A stretch of DNA of 64,000 bases, taken from the NCBI GenBank assembly GCA_030374805.1, contig JARGSG010000218.1:434001-498000 (forward strand). The letters run 5' to 3'. The notes beneath the pieces were generated by a model. That model did not search any database and was not told the DNA's origin. It saw nothing but the letters and a program-made list of their open reading frames with translations. Every line of letters begins with the position of its first letter. The stretch's first letter is position 1. Shown here one piece after another: positions 11,161-21,300 of the stretch. The stretch comes from Gracilaria gracilis. Lineage: Eukaryota; Rhodophyta; Florideophyceae; Gracilariales; Gracilariaceae. The translations under genes were made by a program, and so were the position numbers.

Positions 11161-11543
11161 ATGGAATGCAAGTTTTGATTGTGCATTTGCAGTGCATTTG
11201 CATTTGAAATGCAAGCGGAATACTTGCATTAATGTTTGCACGATGCATAAGTCTAGTGCAATGGTCTAGGAGAGTTGCATTGGATACTTGCACTTTGCAG
11301 AATAATATCAGACGTAATAGGAGAGACGGAGAGGCATTACGTAGCAACGATTACGTGTGCGTTGCACGAATACTTGCATTACGCCAGAGCGTGCGCAAAG
11401 GGTATTTAAGGAGACAACTCAGAACAGTTCTCTTGCATTCCTACTCAAGCAGACAGATAAGACCCCGGTACTCACAGCCTGGAAGCAACGAACAATAAAC
11501 TCCGTTTCAACCAATCCAACCTCTTTTACCTCGATTATTCATT
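11161..11543 (+). repeat. 3' LTR of copia fossil
   Basis: 383 bp, about 97 percent identical to 6217-6599. It is preceded by a short purine-rich tract and followed by the duplicated CTCGTA. Confidence 0.85.
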
Positions 11544-11700
11544 CTCGTACATGCAATTGTCCAGGTTTTCTCCAAAATATCTCTAACTCTCGGATGCATC
11601 GTGTACACAACACAAAAACGGCGATTGAATTTGAAAGGCATCTCTCTTCTTCAGAGACACATTTTTGTGCTATTTCTTGTCCATTTCTTGTCTTCGTTAA

Positions 11701-12857
11701 CCCTTGTCGAATACCCGGAAGTATTCTCTTCCGGGTATCAAATTTTGTGGAATAGATACCCGGAAGAGCTCTTACGCTCGGAATACCCCTCTTCCATGTA
11801 TCAATGTTACTTAAAATTATTAGAAATAATACTATGTTCTCCAGCAAGGTAGTTTTAGAGTCTTCATAAACCTTGCTGACGAGCACCCTTGTAGATGAAA
11901 GTGCTCAACGACGCCGGCGTTGTAGTAAAATAAACCTGTGAGAAACCTGTCGATAGCGTGATACTCTTCTATTTTTTGCATGCTGTGTATCACGTAAAAA
12001 TCGGGGACAAAACAATGGAAAACTCGTAGCTGGAGAGAATATTTATTTGTCTTATCAGTACAGCTCTCGTGCCAAATACGTTTTATAGAAAGTCTTCATC
12101 AGTTTTCCAGTATCGGAACAGGTTAATAATCGTTTTTCAGCACTTCTGTACTATTGTGCTTCTAAGTTTTCAATAAAAGCGAAAACAACTATAATTATTT
12201 TGATAGGAAAACTGCTATATGGGGTGACGTTTTCGTCAGCTCTTCACTCTGCTCTGCAATTCATATACTACTCATAGTATGCCTCTAGTTCTAATTATGT
12301 CAGTGGGCTGCAGAATGTACCTTTTAAACCATTGCATGTAGATTGCTCGCATTAAAAGTACACAAGACAAATATCCAGTGTTTAATCTACCTTGCAGGTC
12401 TTTTTTTGATGCTTAAGAAGGTTCCATTTGTTCTAGTTAGTTTTAAACGTTTTAGTCGCGATAATGTACCAAACAAAGTAGTGCAAAAAAACGAAATGGC
12501 CTTGGCTGGGCAATATAAATGTACAGAAATGTAAAGCCATTTCCATATTATGCAGCCGGAAGAGGTGTCTTCCAAATGGAAGAGAATCTATTCCAACTTG
12601 AGTACGCGCCTCTTCCAAAACATTGAAGGTAATTTAATTCTCTGAAGCGCTTCTTGCTCCGTTTTGAGCCATTTGGCTTTCTTTGCATATCTTATGATCT
12701 ATTTGTCAAAGTTCCATACAAATATAGCAAACGAAAGAAGAGAAAGAGACGTATTTAACGCAATTTTGTTTTATTCTTCTCTGCAATTTATTTGCCTAGT
12801 TACGGCCTCCTTCAAAATGCTGTTTTCAGCCAATTATTACCTATTCCGGGTCCGCCT
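11701..12857. mobile_element. Non-autonomous TTAA element, copy 2
   Basis: More than 99 percent identical to 4703-5867. The left end follows TTAA (11697-11700). The right end is cut short: the last few bases and the TTAA are replaced at the junction with the small element at 12863. Confidence 0.8.
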
Positions 12858-12862
12858 ATTAA

Positions 12863-13113
12863 GGGTAATCGTTGTCGGGCAGACCTGGAACTCTGCGCGC
12901 CTACCGGTTCCGAGTCTCTCCTGTGAAGAAAATTTCAATATTTTTTATGAGGTTCTGCAAGGCGCTTCATGATCCAGACCTGGAACCGTGGTCAAATTCA
13001 AATTTCTATTTTAGTTTGATTTCTAAAACTTTTCGGAACCATTGCTGGAGCGATGTGGATTTTTACTAAAAATTTGTGGATCGACACGCATAGTTCCAGG
13101 TACCCGACAAGGG
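12863..13113. mobile_element. Small TTAA element (MITE), about 250 bp
   Basis: Flanked by TTAA at 12859-12862 and 13114-13117. The ends are imperfect inverted repeats: TTGTCGGG, then ACCTGGAACT and TGCG at the left, and the inverted TTGTCGGGTACCTGGAACTA at the right. The CCCTTGTCG start is shared with the 1.17-kb elements, so it probably belongs to the same family. Confidence 0.65.
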
Positions 13114-13793
13114 TTAATCGTTGACGAGAACCTATTTCCCAGTTGTGATTCGAAACGTTGCACACGTTGGAATAAACTACCAATCCTCTTTGCATCTTGG
13201 AAAAAATTATTGGCATTCATACATTTTTCTTCACACCGGGTAGTAAACTTTTCCATATTTCAGTGTGGGTTACTAACGTTTTCTGTAATTTCATCTTTGT
13301 TATAACTGAGAACATACATGCCCTGGAAAAAGTATTATTTGAAAACCAAACAAAGAGACGATATTCCAAATGAAAAGCAGTTTATATACATTTACATTCG
13401 GTTAATATCTGAAGCTAATTCAGCTTGGCTCTTCATCGAAACAAAACTTGGTTCTTTTTCATTCTACTTTCATTTGCGAACAGCAAATGTTTTCTTGTTA
13501 TTACTTAATTTACTGACGTTCTTTGCAATGGAGCTCTGCGATGGTTTACCTTTGAGAGGCGAGCTTCGCAAAGCTCTGATGATTTTTTCTAGAGATTCCA
13601 CCCACATCCGACCACACGACACGCCCTTTCTCTCGTCAGCTGGGGACGTAACAACAAGCTCGACATGATCCTCTCCCCTACTCATCACCCATGCCATTCG
13701 CACAACTTCTTTCTTCAAGGCGGTCTACCCGTCTTCTCCCGCCCCCCCTCCCTTGCGACACATCTCTTTTACTCTCGCTGCGCATTAAAAGTC
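13114..13793. other. Intergenic, nothing recognised
   Basis: About 680 bp between the small TTAA element and the 3' end of the membrane-protein gene. The part next to the gene is probably its 3' untranslated region. Confidence 0.3.
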
Positions 13794-15617
13794 CTAACTT
13801 CCAACGCTCTCCTCACCTCCTTTGGCTACACCCTCCGCTCGTCCCAAAACAATCTCGCACCCATAAAAGTTCTCCACATGATCCTGTCTGTCATTTGCTT
13901 TTCTATACCCAATGTGTCCCACAGTTCCATCCGAAAACTTGCTAATCTGCAACGACTCTCTTTTCTCCACCCTTGCCATGGGCCCGATTGCTAAATCGGC
14001 CCCATGAATTCTCTTCACTGCCGGATACGCCACTTCGTCAAACGTTGTGAAGAACAACTGCGCAATTAGTCGAGTGAGTAGCAAGCTTGTCCAAGCAATC
14101 ATAAACCAACCTTGCGCCAATCGAGTTTTGGCCACCACCGCGATCTGAGGATTTTCGTGTCTGAAATAGCCTCTGTCTGGTTTGAAGACGTACAAAACGT
14201 CTTCTTCTCCTGGCTGCGTCACATTCAGATGCAATGTAAGCTTTTGCATTTCTCTTAACAACGCGTTACTAATTTGGTCGCGGGAAAATTCATTAAAGAG
14301 ACGAGGATACTCATATATAATTTCTCCATCTTGTGAAACTTCTTCTTCAATCTGATTAATGGTCACATTAGCCCCCAGCTTGTTCATCGCGCGATCCATA
14401 ATATCGAAGAGGATTCTCTTTGAATAATTGTCGTCAACATCCAAGTCTGGTCGTAACGGTGCCAATTGTACATTAGCATCGTTCATCAAGTTCAGGAAGA
14501 CCTCCACATAAACAGAGGTAACCACGACAAACTCATCCTGTACACGAAATTCCACTTCGTTTAAAGAAGGCGAAAAGAAGAAGTACATTTTCGTACCTTC
14601 TCGTTTGGAAGATGTAATTCTTTCCTCGCGCCTTCCCATACAAAGCAAAACTGAACCTTTCTGCTCAATGCCCTTGGCATCTTCGATCAACGTTCTGCAC
14701 AGTTCCGAACTTATATTGCCCGGCGTATCTCTTTCGGTGAGACGTACATTGAAGGAACGACCTGCACACACATCGTTTGTGATATTTGAGCTGAAGTAGA
14801 TAGCGCCTAGTTCCAATGTGAGTACCGTGAAACGAATTATGATTGGGGCTATAAGTCGATAGCGTCTTACTCGGGGTCGCGGTACTCCGTCGCGAACGGG
14901 AACTCCTATGCGACGTAGCTCCTGTGATTTTGCTGGCCTGTCCTGCCCCTCTTCGTCCTCAATGCTGGTTGATTGATCATGTCCTGGTTCACGGGCTGGT
15001 ATTGCAGGGTCTGTAGCCCTGTCTGCGGTGCCATTCAAAGATTGGTGGAAAGAAGGGCTGCGAGTTGCTGCAGGCTGAGACTGGGTAGGCCGGAACAGAG
15101 AATTCCAGAGCGAACTCTCACGATGCGATGAAGCACGTTCACCACGCTCTCCATCATCATGATTACAATGGCCACCACTGAGCCACCTGCCAGACAACAG
15201 CCCTGATCTACGCTTCGTCGGTCTCTCCGTGCTGATCTCCTTCGGCGGATACTCCAAGCCCGAAATCGTCTGCCGCATTCCCCTCATACTGGAAACCCTC
15301 GAAAACAAAATGTACCTATCGAGTGAGCGCTTGTTGATGTTAGGCGAGCGATAGATGAACACATCTGTTACGTTTTCTAACTCGAAGAGCACCAGGAAGG
15401 CCAGAACGCTGCCAAAGATGACATTGTAGATTGTGCTGTCGAACAAGCTGTTGAAGTACGTGACGCCGGTTGGCTGGAAGGGGATCACCATTTCGGCGAG
15501 AGAGGTGGTCGGGAGTTGCAGAATTGGGTAAGTGTAGGATGAAGCACAAGTGTAGCCCGGTACAATCGTACCTTCGCCACCAAAGTATGCTGGCTTAAAT
15601 GGCAACGCTAGGGTCAA
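13794..15617 (-). CDS. Three-TM cysteine-containing membrane protein, family A
   Basis: 607 codons open. Residues 60-90 form a first membrane segment ending in VTDVFIYRSPN. Next come a conserved RYILFSRV stretch and a long hydrophilic Ser/Arg-rich loop. A second segment (IAPIIIRFTVLTLELGAIYF, about residue 260) precedes a large presumably extracellular domain with Cys and N-glycosylation sites. A third segment (GWFMIAWTSLLLTRLIAQLF) ends before FDEVAYPAVKRIHGADLAIGP. The same layout and matching motifs occur in the gene at 17085-26294, so the two are divergent paralogs. The frame starts with TTG after a stop at 15618-15620. A coherent peptide (EVVLPCRSQGILIDPSVA) is encoded in another frame just upstream to about 15720. 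So the N-terminal, Cys-rich part is either shifted out of frame or in another exon. Function unknown; surface receptor or adhesion role is only a guess. Confidence 0.6.
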   Translation of the reverse strand: MTLALPFKPAYFGGEGTIVPGYTCASSYTYPILQLPTTSLAEMVIPFQPTGVTYFNSLFDSTIYNVIFGSVLAFLVLFELENVTDVFIYRSPNINKRSLDRYILFSRVSSMRGMRQTISGLEYPPKEISTERPTKRRSGLLSGRWLSGGHCNHDDGERGERASSHRESSLWNSLFRPTQSQPAATRSPSFHQSLNGTADRATDPAIPAREPGHDQSTSIEDEEGQDRPAKSQELRRIGVPVRDGVPRPRVRRYRLIAPIIIRFTVLTLELGAIYFSSNITNDVCAGRSFNVRLTERDTPGNISSELCRTLIEDAKGIEQKGSVLLCMGRREERITSSKREGTKMYFFFSPSLNEVEFRVQDEFVVVTSVYVEVFLNLMNDANVQLAPLRPDLDVDDNYSKRILFDIMDRAMNKLGANVTINQIEEEVSQDGEIIYEYPRLFNEFSRDQISNALLREMQKLTLHLNVTQPGEEDVLYVFKPDRGYFRHENPQIAVVAKTRLAQGWFMIAWTSLLLTRLIAQLFFTTFDEVAYPAVKRIHGADLAIGPMARVEKRESLQISKFSDGTVGHIGYRKANDRQDHVENFYGCEIVLGRAEGVAKGGEESVGS

Positions 15618-17039
15618 TCAAGATGCCTTGAGATCGGCACGGTAGTACAACTTCACATGATGGTTCGGAAGGCTGTGTGTGGATCTCGAGACGTTCCAGC
15701 ACTTTGTAGACAACATATCTAGAGGTGAGTGCGGCAGATCAGAGGGTTGTACATTTTGGTAATTTCAATTGTTGTATGATTTATAATTGTTTTGTAATAT
15801 ACGCATCTAAATGCAATGTTGTATTGCAATGGTTTACTGCAATATTATTGCAATGCAATGAATTGCGTTCCAAATCTGCCTCTTTAACTCATAGCGCTGC
15901 AGCTCTGCACATGTGCCAACAATAAAGCAATCTTTCGGCTTAGCACTCGTTCATATGAAGTTGGTAGCGAAAGTACGAATGGCTATATTGCACCTAAACT
16001 GCAGACAACAAGTACGCATAGCCCTCTCGCCACAAAGTCTTGTGTGAATTTTCAAATCTCGTAGCGGGGGGTGCGACTTGTCACAAGGGACAAGCCACAA
16101 TTTAATCGTAGCCACGAAGCAAGGAGACGCGAGACCACGACTGACTGCCAAAAATCAGTCAGGCGGAAGAGTTTGTTGGAATTAGTATGAATGCGATTGA
16201 ATTCCAAGCGCCATTATCCGAAACTATCAAACCCTACTTTTTGCCGAAGCTCCCCCTTCCCGGCCCCATAGGATGCCAACAAGCGGAACATTTACCGAGC
16301 ACTGACGCCGCACGCGCCCTCGCGGCCCTTTTCGAGATGCAAAAGTCACGCGCCCTACCGCCAAATCAGTTATTCCAGTGGTCTTGAGTCCGTCGCATCT
16401 ACGAGCGACCAACACTGAAATAGCATTGAATCATCTTCGTGTATGCAATGCTCAAAATGCATATGAGCGCTAGTTGTTACTCCACTACCACCACAGCAGC
16501 GCGCCTTCATCTCGCATCCATCCTACGTGCTTCCATGCTACACTTATCCAATTCTGCAACTCCTGACCACCTCTTTCGTCGAAATGGTGATCCCCTTCCA
16601 GCCAACCGGCGTCAGGTACTTCAACAGACCTGGGTGACTGCATATACAATTGGTGGATAAGAGGGCTAACCTTTCCATGCTTCAGTGTTGGACGCTCTTG
16701 CTGCACGCAAGTAGGCCCTTCTGTGAAACGCCGTTTCTATAATCGAGACGGTGCGGGCGACGGAGTGAGCAAGGTGGACAAGACGTCTTACATATGTACA
16801 AATGGTAATTTGTGCTAACGCTCTAGTTGGCACATGTGGATGGTGTTTCAAGTGCAGTAATGGCGACATGTTTGTGAGCTGCTAACATTTATTGGTGTTA
16901 TAGATACATAGTTGCATACGCCGGGAACATTGACTCGAGATTATTGGGCATTCTGGACGGCAAGGTCTTCACGAAGGAGTGGTTTAGGCTGAACAACCTT
17001 ACTTGCGTCATCATAATCAGTAACCCGGCAGGCGGTGCG
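15618..17039. other. Intergenic between the two membrane-protein genes
   Basis: Contains the frame-shifted upstream peptide of the 13794-15617 gene (to about 15720), a TGCAAT-rich stretch near 15810-15870, and an inverted gene fragment at 16527-16627. No other gene is supported. Confidence 0.4.
16527..16627 (+). pseudogene. Inverted 100-bp copy of the family A gene
   Basis: Matches 15448-15547 in inverted orientation at roughly 90 percent (shared stretches TTCTGCAACTC, GAAATGGTGATCCCCTTCCA, GCCAACCGGCGTCA). It covers the coding part just before the first membrane segment. Outside this block the similarity ends abruptly, so it is a captured or duplicated fragment. Confidence 0.75.
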
Positions 17040-17048
17040 TATATATAT
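17040..17048 (+). promoter_or_regulatory. TATA box candidate
   Basis: TATATATAT lies 37-45 bp before the chosen ATG (17085) of the split membrane-protein gene. Confidence 0.4.
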
Positions 17049-17084
17049 GGAGTGGGCCTGCAACGGGAATGTTGCGCTCCTGCC

Positions 17085-17412
17085 ATGGCGACGACTGCAG
17101 CACTGCGCAGCATGCTCTCGCTAGGAACGCGTTTGTGCGTGTTGCTGGTGCTTCTGCTTGTTCCATGTACCGTTGCGGAGAAAGTGACGCTCACAACCGA
17201 AGACTTGACGCCCATTCTGTCATTGCTACACCCCCCTTGGCCAGCATGGTCCACGCCGGCGCCTTCGAACATTACAGGTCTGACATTTGACTTCTGCAAT
17301 GCAACACGTCACTGTAAGCCGCCGCGCTTGTGCGACAACTGTCCGTCGAACCGCCAATGCAAATGCGTTATATTTCCAGATGCACCCAAGTACACGTGTA
17401 AGTCCAGCTCGG
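17085..17412 (+). pseudogene. Split membrane-protein gene (family B), 5' part
   Basis: The 5' part of a host gene interrupted by an LTR element. The start is the ATG in GCCATGGCG (17085), which gives a clear signal peptide (about residues 1-30, LCVLLVLLLVPCTVA). The ORF also has an ATG at 16944, rejected because it would bury the signal peptide. A Cys-rich extracellular segment follows (FDFCNATRHCKPPRLCDNC, then CKC). The insertion falls inside codon 110, within the duplicated CTCGG (17408-17412). With one CTCGG removed, the frame runs on without interruption at 24438, so the gene was open when the element landed. The 3' part is at 24433-26294. Confidence 0.75.
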
Positions 17413-17887
17413 TGTAATAATTGATTTAATAGCAAACTTTGGACTTAATTTTATTGAAAGAATACTTTATTACTTTCAATAAATTGGACTTACTTTTGAG
17501 ACTTATGCAAACTTTTGCAAACTTGGTATACTTTCAGACTTTAGTAACTTTCAGAACTTTAGGAAACTTTTAGAAAACACAAATTTAGAACATTAATAAA
17601 GTATTGTTTATTATAATGTAGGAAGCCTTGCTGGCGGAGAAGGCACTAAGGGGCACTTCTGTCCGTTCGAGGCGTGGGGCCCGAGAGAAGGGAGACGGTT
17701 GCGCGGTCCGGCGCGGCGCTTTTATAGAGAGATGAGAGCGCCGCGCTACGGCGCAATCATCTCCTTTCCGCGCCGGATTGCGTGCAGGGCTGCCATAATG
17801 GCCGCCGCATTGCGCGCCATGTTGGCAGCTGGGCCACAATGGCGCGCCGTGAGGCGGCCATTATGGCATTGCCTGTAATCCATAACA
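17413..17887 (-). repeat. 3' LTR of chromovirus 1
   Basis: 475 bp, over 99 percent identical to 23958-24432. On the minus strand it carries a CTATAAAAG motif near 17719-17727. Confidence 0.9.
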
Positions 17888-17924
17888 ATTCCTCCCTTCT
17901 AAATCATTGATCGTCCTCGATTAA

Positions 17925-18398
17925 TTACAACTCTTCTACATAAACTTTAAACGGGAACGGTACAACCATTCTTAATCCATCAATCTCAAATGACAAGGTT
18001 CTTGTCATTCCAAACGAATCCATTCCGGAGATAAATAAATCCACTTCTTTGGCATATGTGTTCTCACGACAAATATCCCCTTTAAAGCCAATCACGAAAT
18101 GATAGTAATAAATAAGAAACTCCTCTCCGACGAGAGTTGACATTCCAAGGTGGACATGATTACATAACCTGACTAAGATGTTAAAAACTTGTGGTCCAAA
18201 AATGAAGGGGCCATGCAAATGATAGAATCCCAAACATGTGTGAAACAATGTCCATGCTAACTTTTCCACTTCAATCTCTACTGTAGTAATTGCAGACAAC
18301 CAATCCTTTACCTTCTTTCCTGCCACGAGGTGCTCACGAAAAGCGATAGTTGCACTAAATTGATCATAGATCGGTATCAATTTTGCATTAGACGACAT
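17925..18398 (-). CDS. Post-pol ORF of chromovirus 1, unknown function
   Basis: About 157 aa from the ATG at 18398, overlapping the last codons of pol in another frame. An upstream ATG at 18416 is also possible. The protein is hydrophobic-aromatic in the middle (LFHTCLGFYHLHGPFIF, IYYYHFVIGF) but has no clear signal peptide. The ordinary Ty3/gypsy plan has no gene here; some chromoviruses and plant elements carry an extra ORF in this place. I recognise no family. An envelope-like role has no support in the sequence. Confidence 0.6.
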   Translation of the reverse strand: MSSNAKLIPIYDQFSATIAFREHLVAGKKVKDWLSAITTVEIEVEKLAWTLFHTCLGFYHLHGPFIFGPQVFNILVRLCNHVHLGMSTLVGEEFLIYYYHFVIGFKGDICRENTYAKEVDLFISGMDSFGMTRTLSFEIDGLRMVVPFPFKVYVEEL

Positions 18399-21300
18399 GG
18401 TTTTCCGTGTACGCATCGATCAACGAAGGAGTTGAGGCAGCGATGAGTGTTTGGGTGTCGACCCATCGGTTTTCCGTGTTATCAGTTCCTTTATAGTGAT
18501 TTAGATATTGTAAACGCCTTTCCTTAATTCGATGAGACAAGATGTTGTCGATCTTATCCTCCTCGACTCTCACGATTTCCTCTGCTCGATCCGGTTTCTT
18601 CCTGCCAGCAATTGGGTAGTTCCTTTCATGGTACGGTTTCAATAGGGAAACATGGAATGTGTGGTGGACATTCCGCAGCTTCTCAGGAAGCTTCAGTTTA
18701 TAGGCTTTACCCTGAGCCACCACTTCTTCAACTGTGAAGGGGCCCAGGTACTTTGGAGATAGTTTCCTCGATCTCCCGTTCTTAAGATTCAGATTCTTCG
18801 TAGACAACATAACTTTATCCCCTTTCTGAAACACTTGTTCCTTTTTTCCGCTAGACTGTTCAATCATACGACTATTTGCCGTGTTAATTGCTTCTTGGGC
18901 AATTTCGGTGGCGTAGGAAATATTTTCCAGAAATTTTTCCGTAGCATCATTACTTACGTTGACTTCATCTTGACGTAGGAAGTCAGATATGGTGACAGGG
19001 TGGATTCCATACTCCAAGAAGAAAGGAGTTTGTTTCGTAGCTTCATTAATATAATTATTGTAAGCAAACTCAAGACCGGGTAGATAGAAATCCCAATCTG
19101 TTTGACTATAACTAATAAAGCATCGTAACATTTCCTCTAGAGTACGAAAAGCTCTTTCGGACTGTCCATCTGTCTGTGGATGGAATGCAGTAGACAAGTT
19201 CATTTTTATCTTGAGAATGCTCATAAGTTCACTCCAGAAATTTCCGGTAAATCGGGTATCTCGATCAGATATGATCTTTCGAGGTAACCCATGATTCTTG
19301 TAAATTTCTTTATAGAAAACTTCTGCAGTGTCTTTGGCATTCACCTTAGGTTTCATTGGGATGAAATGTGTTCGTTTCGTTAGTTTGTCCACTACTACTA
19401 AAATAGAAGACATTCCATTCTTGGTCTTTGGAAGTTCGAAGATAAAGTCCATCGATATTACTTCCCACTTCTTACTTGGGGGTGGAAAAGGACGTAATTG
19501 TCCTTCCATAGAAATATTTAGACTTTTAGCCTTCTGACATTCGTGACAGTTTTCAATATATTCCTTTATATCCTTGTTCATACCTGGCCAGAAGAAATCT
19601 CTTCTCAGTAAGGAAATGGTTCGTTGTTTGCCTCTGTGGGCTCCCAACAATGATCGATGATAATCATGAAGTAGCTCCTCTCTTTGATCTCCCTTCGGAA
19701 TACAGAAGCGGTTTTCAAAGAACAACCTTCTATTTTTAAATTGAAACGGTTCTTTTGTTTCTTCTAATACTTCTTTAAAGAAGTCGTCTTTCTTGTAGTT
19801 TTCATTCAATTTCTCCAAGTAATCGTTCGTTATTTTCACGGTAGTTACGGAGAAAAGGGTTCTCACTATATCGGAAGACATCTGATGAACTTCCTTGTGC
19901 TTTCTTGATAAGGCATCCGCTACTCTATTAGCCTTGCCTTTAATATACTTTATCTCGTAGTTAAACTGCTGCATAAACTCAACCCATCTTGATTGTTTTC
20001 TTGACAGCTTCCTCTGGGTTTCTAAATATTTTAACGGGTTATGATCCGTATATATTGTGAACTTCGGGCCATGGAGATAACATCTCCATTCCTCTAACGC
20101 ATAGACAATAGCAAGTAATTCTCTTTCATGAGTAGAATACCTTTGTTCGGTAGCTGATAACTTTCGTGAAGCATAAGCTACTGGTCTACTGTCTTTGCCG
20201 TCGATTTGCGTAAGTACTGCACCAATTCCAGTAGCAGAAGCGTCGGCTGTTACCTCAAATGGTAAGTCAGGATCGGCACATCTTAGGACCGGTGTATTAC
20301 TAAGAGCTTGCTTTAGTTTGTCAAAAGCACTTTGCTCTATTGCAGTCCATTTGAAGAGATTAGCCTTCTTGGTAAGATCTGTTAAAGGTGCGGCGATTCT
20401 GGAAAAATCTTTTACGAATCTCCTGTAGTAATTGCACAAACCTAGAAAGCTTTGGATGTCAGTGACATTTTTGGGCGTTTCCCAATTTTGTATCGACTCC
20501 GTTTTCTTATGGTTCACTTTGATTCCGTCAGCAGTTATGACATGTCCTAAATAATCTATTTCGGACTTCATAAACTCACACTTAGACAATTTTCCGTACA
20601 GTTTGTTCTGTTTAAGAATTGCGAATGCTTTTCTTAAATGCTCCAAATGTTCCTTAGGAGTCTTACTATATATTTGAATATCATCTAGGTAAACTAGTAT
20701 GAATTCATCGAGGTGTTCTCTAAACAGCATATTCATGTAGGTTTGAAAACAACCAGGTGCTCCTGTCAACCCAAATGGAGTAACTAAGTATTCAAACTGT
20801 CCGTACCTTGTTCTGAAGGCAGTCTTTTCAATATCGCCTTCTCTTAATCTTATTTGATGATATCCTGATCTCAAATCAATCACCGAGAATACGGTAGATC
20901 CTCCGATTTGATCCCAGACTTCATCAATCCTGGGAAGTGGTACTTGGTTTTTTATGCTTTGTTTATTGAGTGCGCGATAATCTACACACATTCTCAAACC
21001 ACCATCTTTCTTTCCTATAAATAATACAGGACTTCCCCAAGGACTTATACTTGGTCTTATAAAACCATGAGACATTAACTCATTCAGCTGTCTCTTCATT
21101 TCTTGGAGCTCGTCTCGGGACAATTTATACATTGGTCCCATCTTTGGCTTGGCTCCTTCTTCTAAATCAATCCTCATTTCAACTTCTCTATGAGGAGGTA
21201 ACTTCTTGGGCAACTCGTTAGGAAATATATCTTTATATTCCTCTAACAACTTATTTAACTGTATATCGACTTGATTATCAGTTAATGACTTTGACTTGGA

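Larger units (their letters stand above)
6217..11543 (+). mobile_element. Ty1/copia LTR retrotransposon fossil
   Basis: A 5.3-kb element with two 383-bp LTRs (about 97 percent identical, so fairly but not extremely young) and a flanking duplication CTCGTA (6211-6216 and 11544-11549). Order on the plus strand: gag-like region, protease, integrase, reverse transcriptase, RNase H, which is the copia order. The coding region is broken in several places (roughly five). No intact polyprotein remains. Copia elements normally make one gag-pol polyprotein that assembles in cytoplasmic particles. Confidence 0.9.

Noticed and set aside
4703-12857. Large segmental duplication
   Set aside because: The repeated parts are separate units with their own ends and target sites (TTAA elements and LTRs); the sequence between them is not duplicated.
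17925-18398. Envelope gene in the young chromovirus
   Set aside because: No signal peptide, fusion peptide or membrane anchor pattern; left as an unknown ORF.
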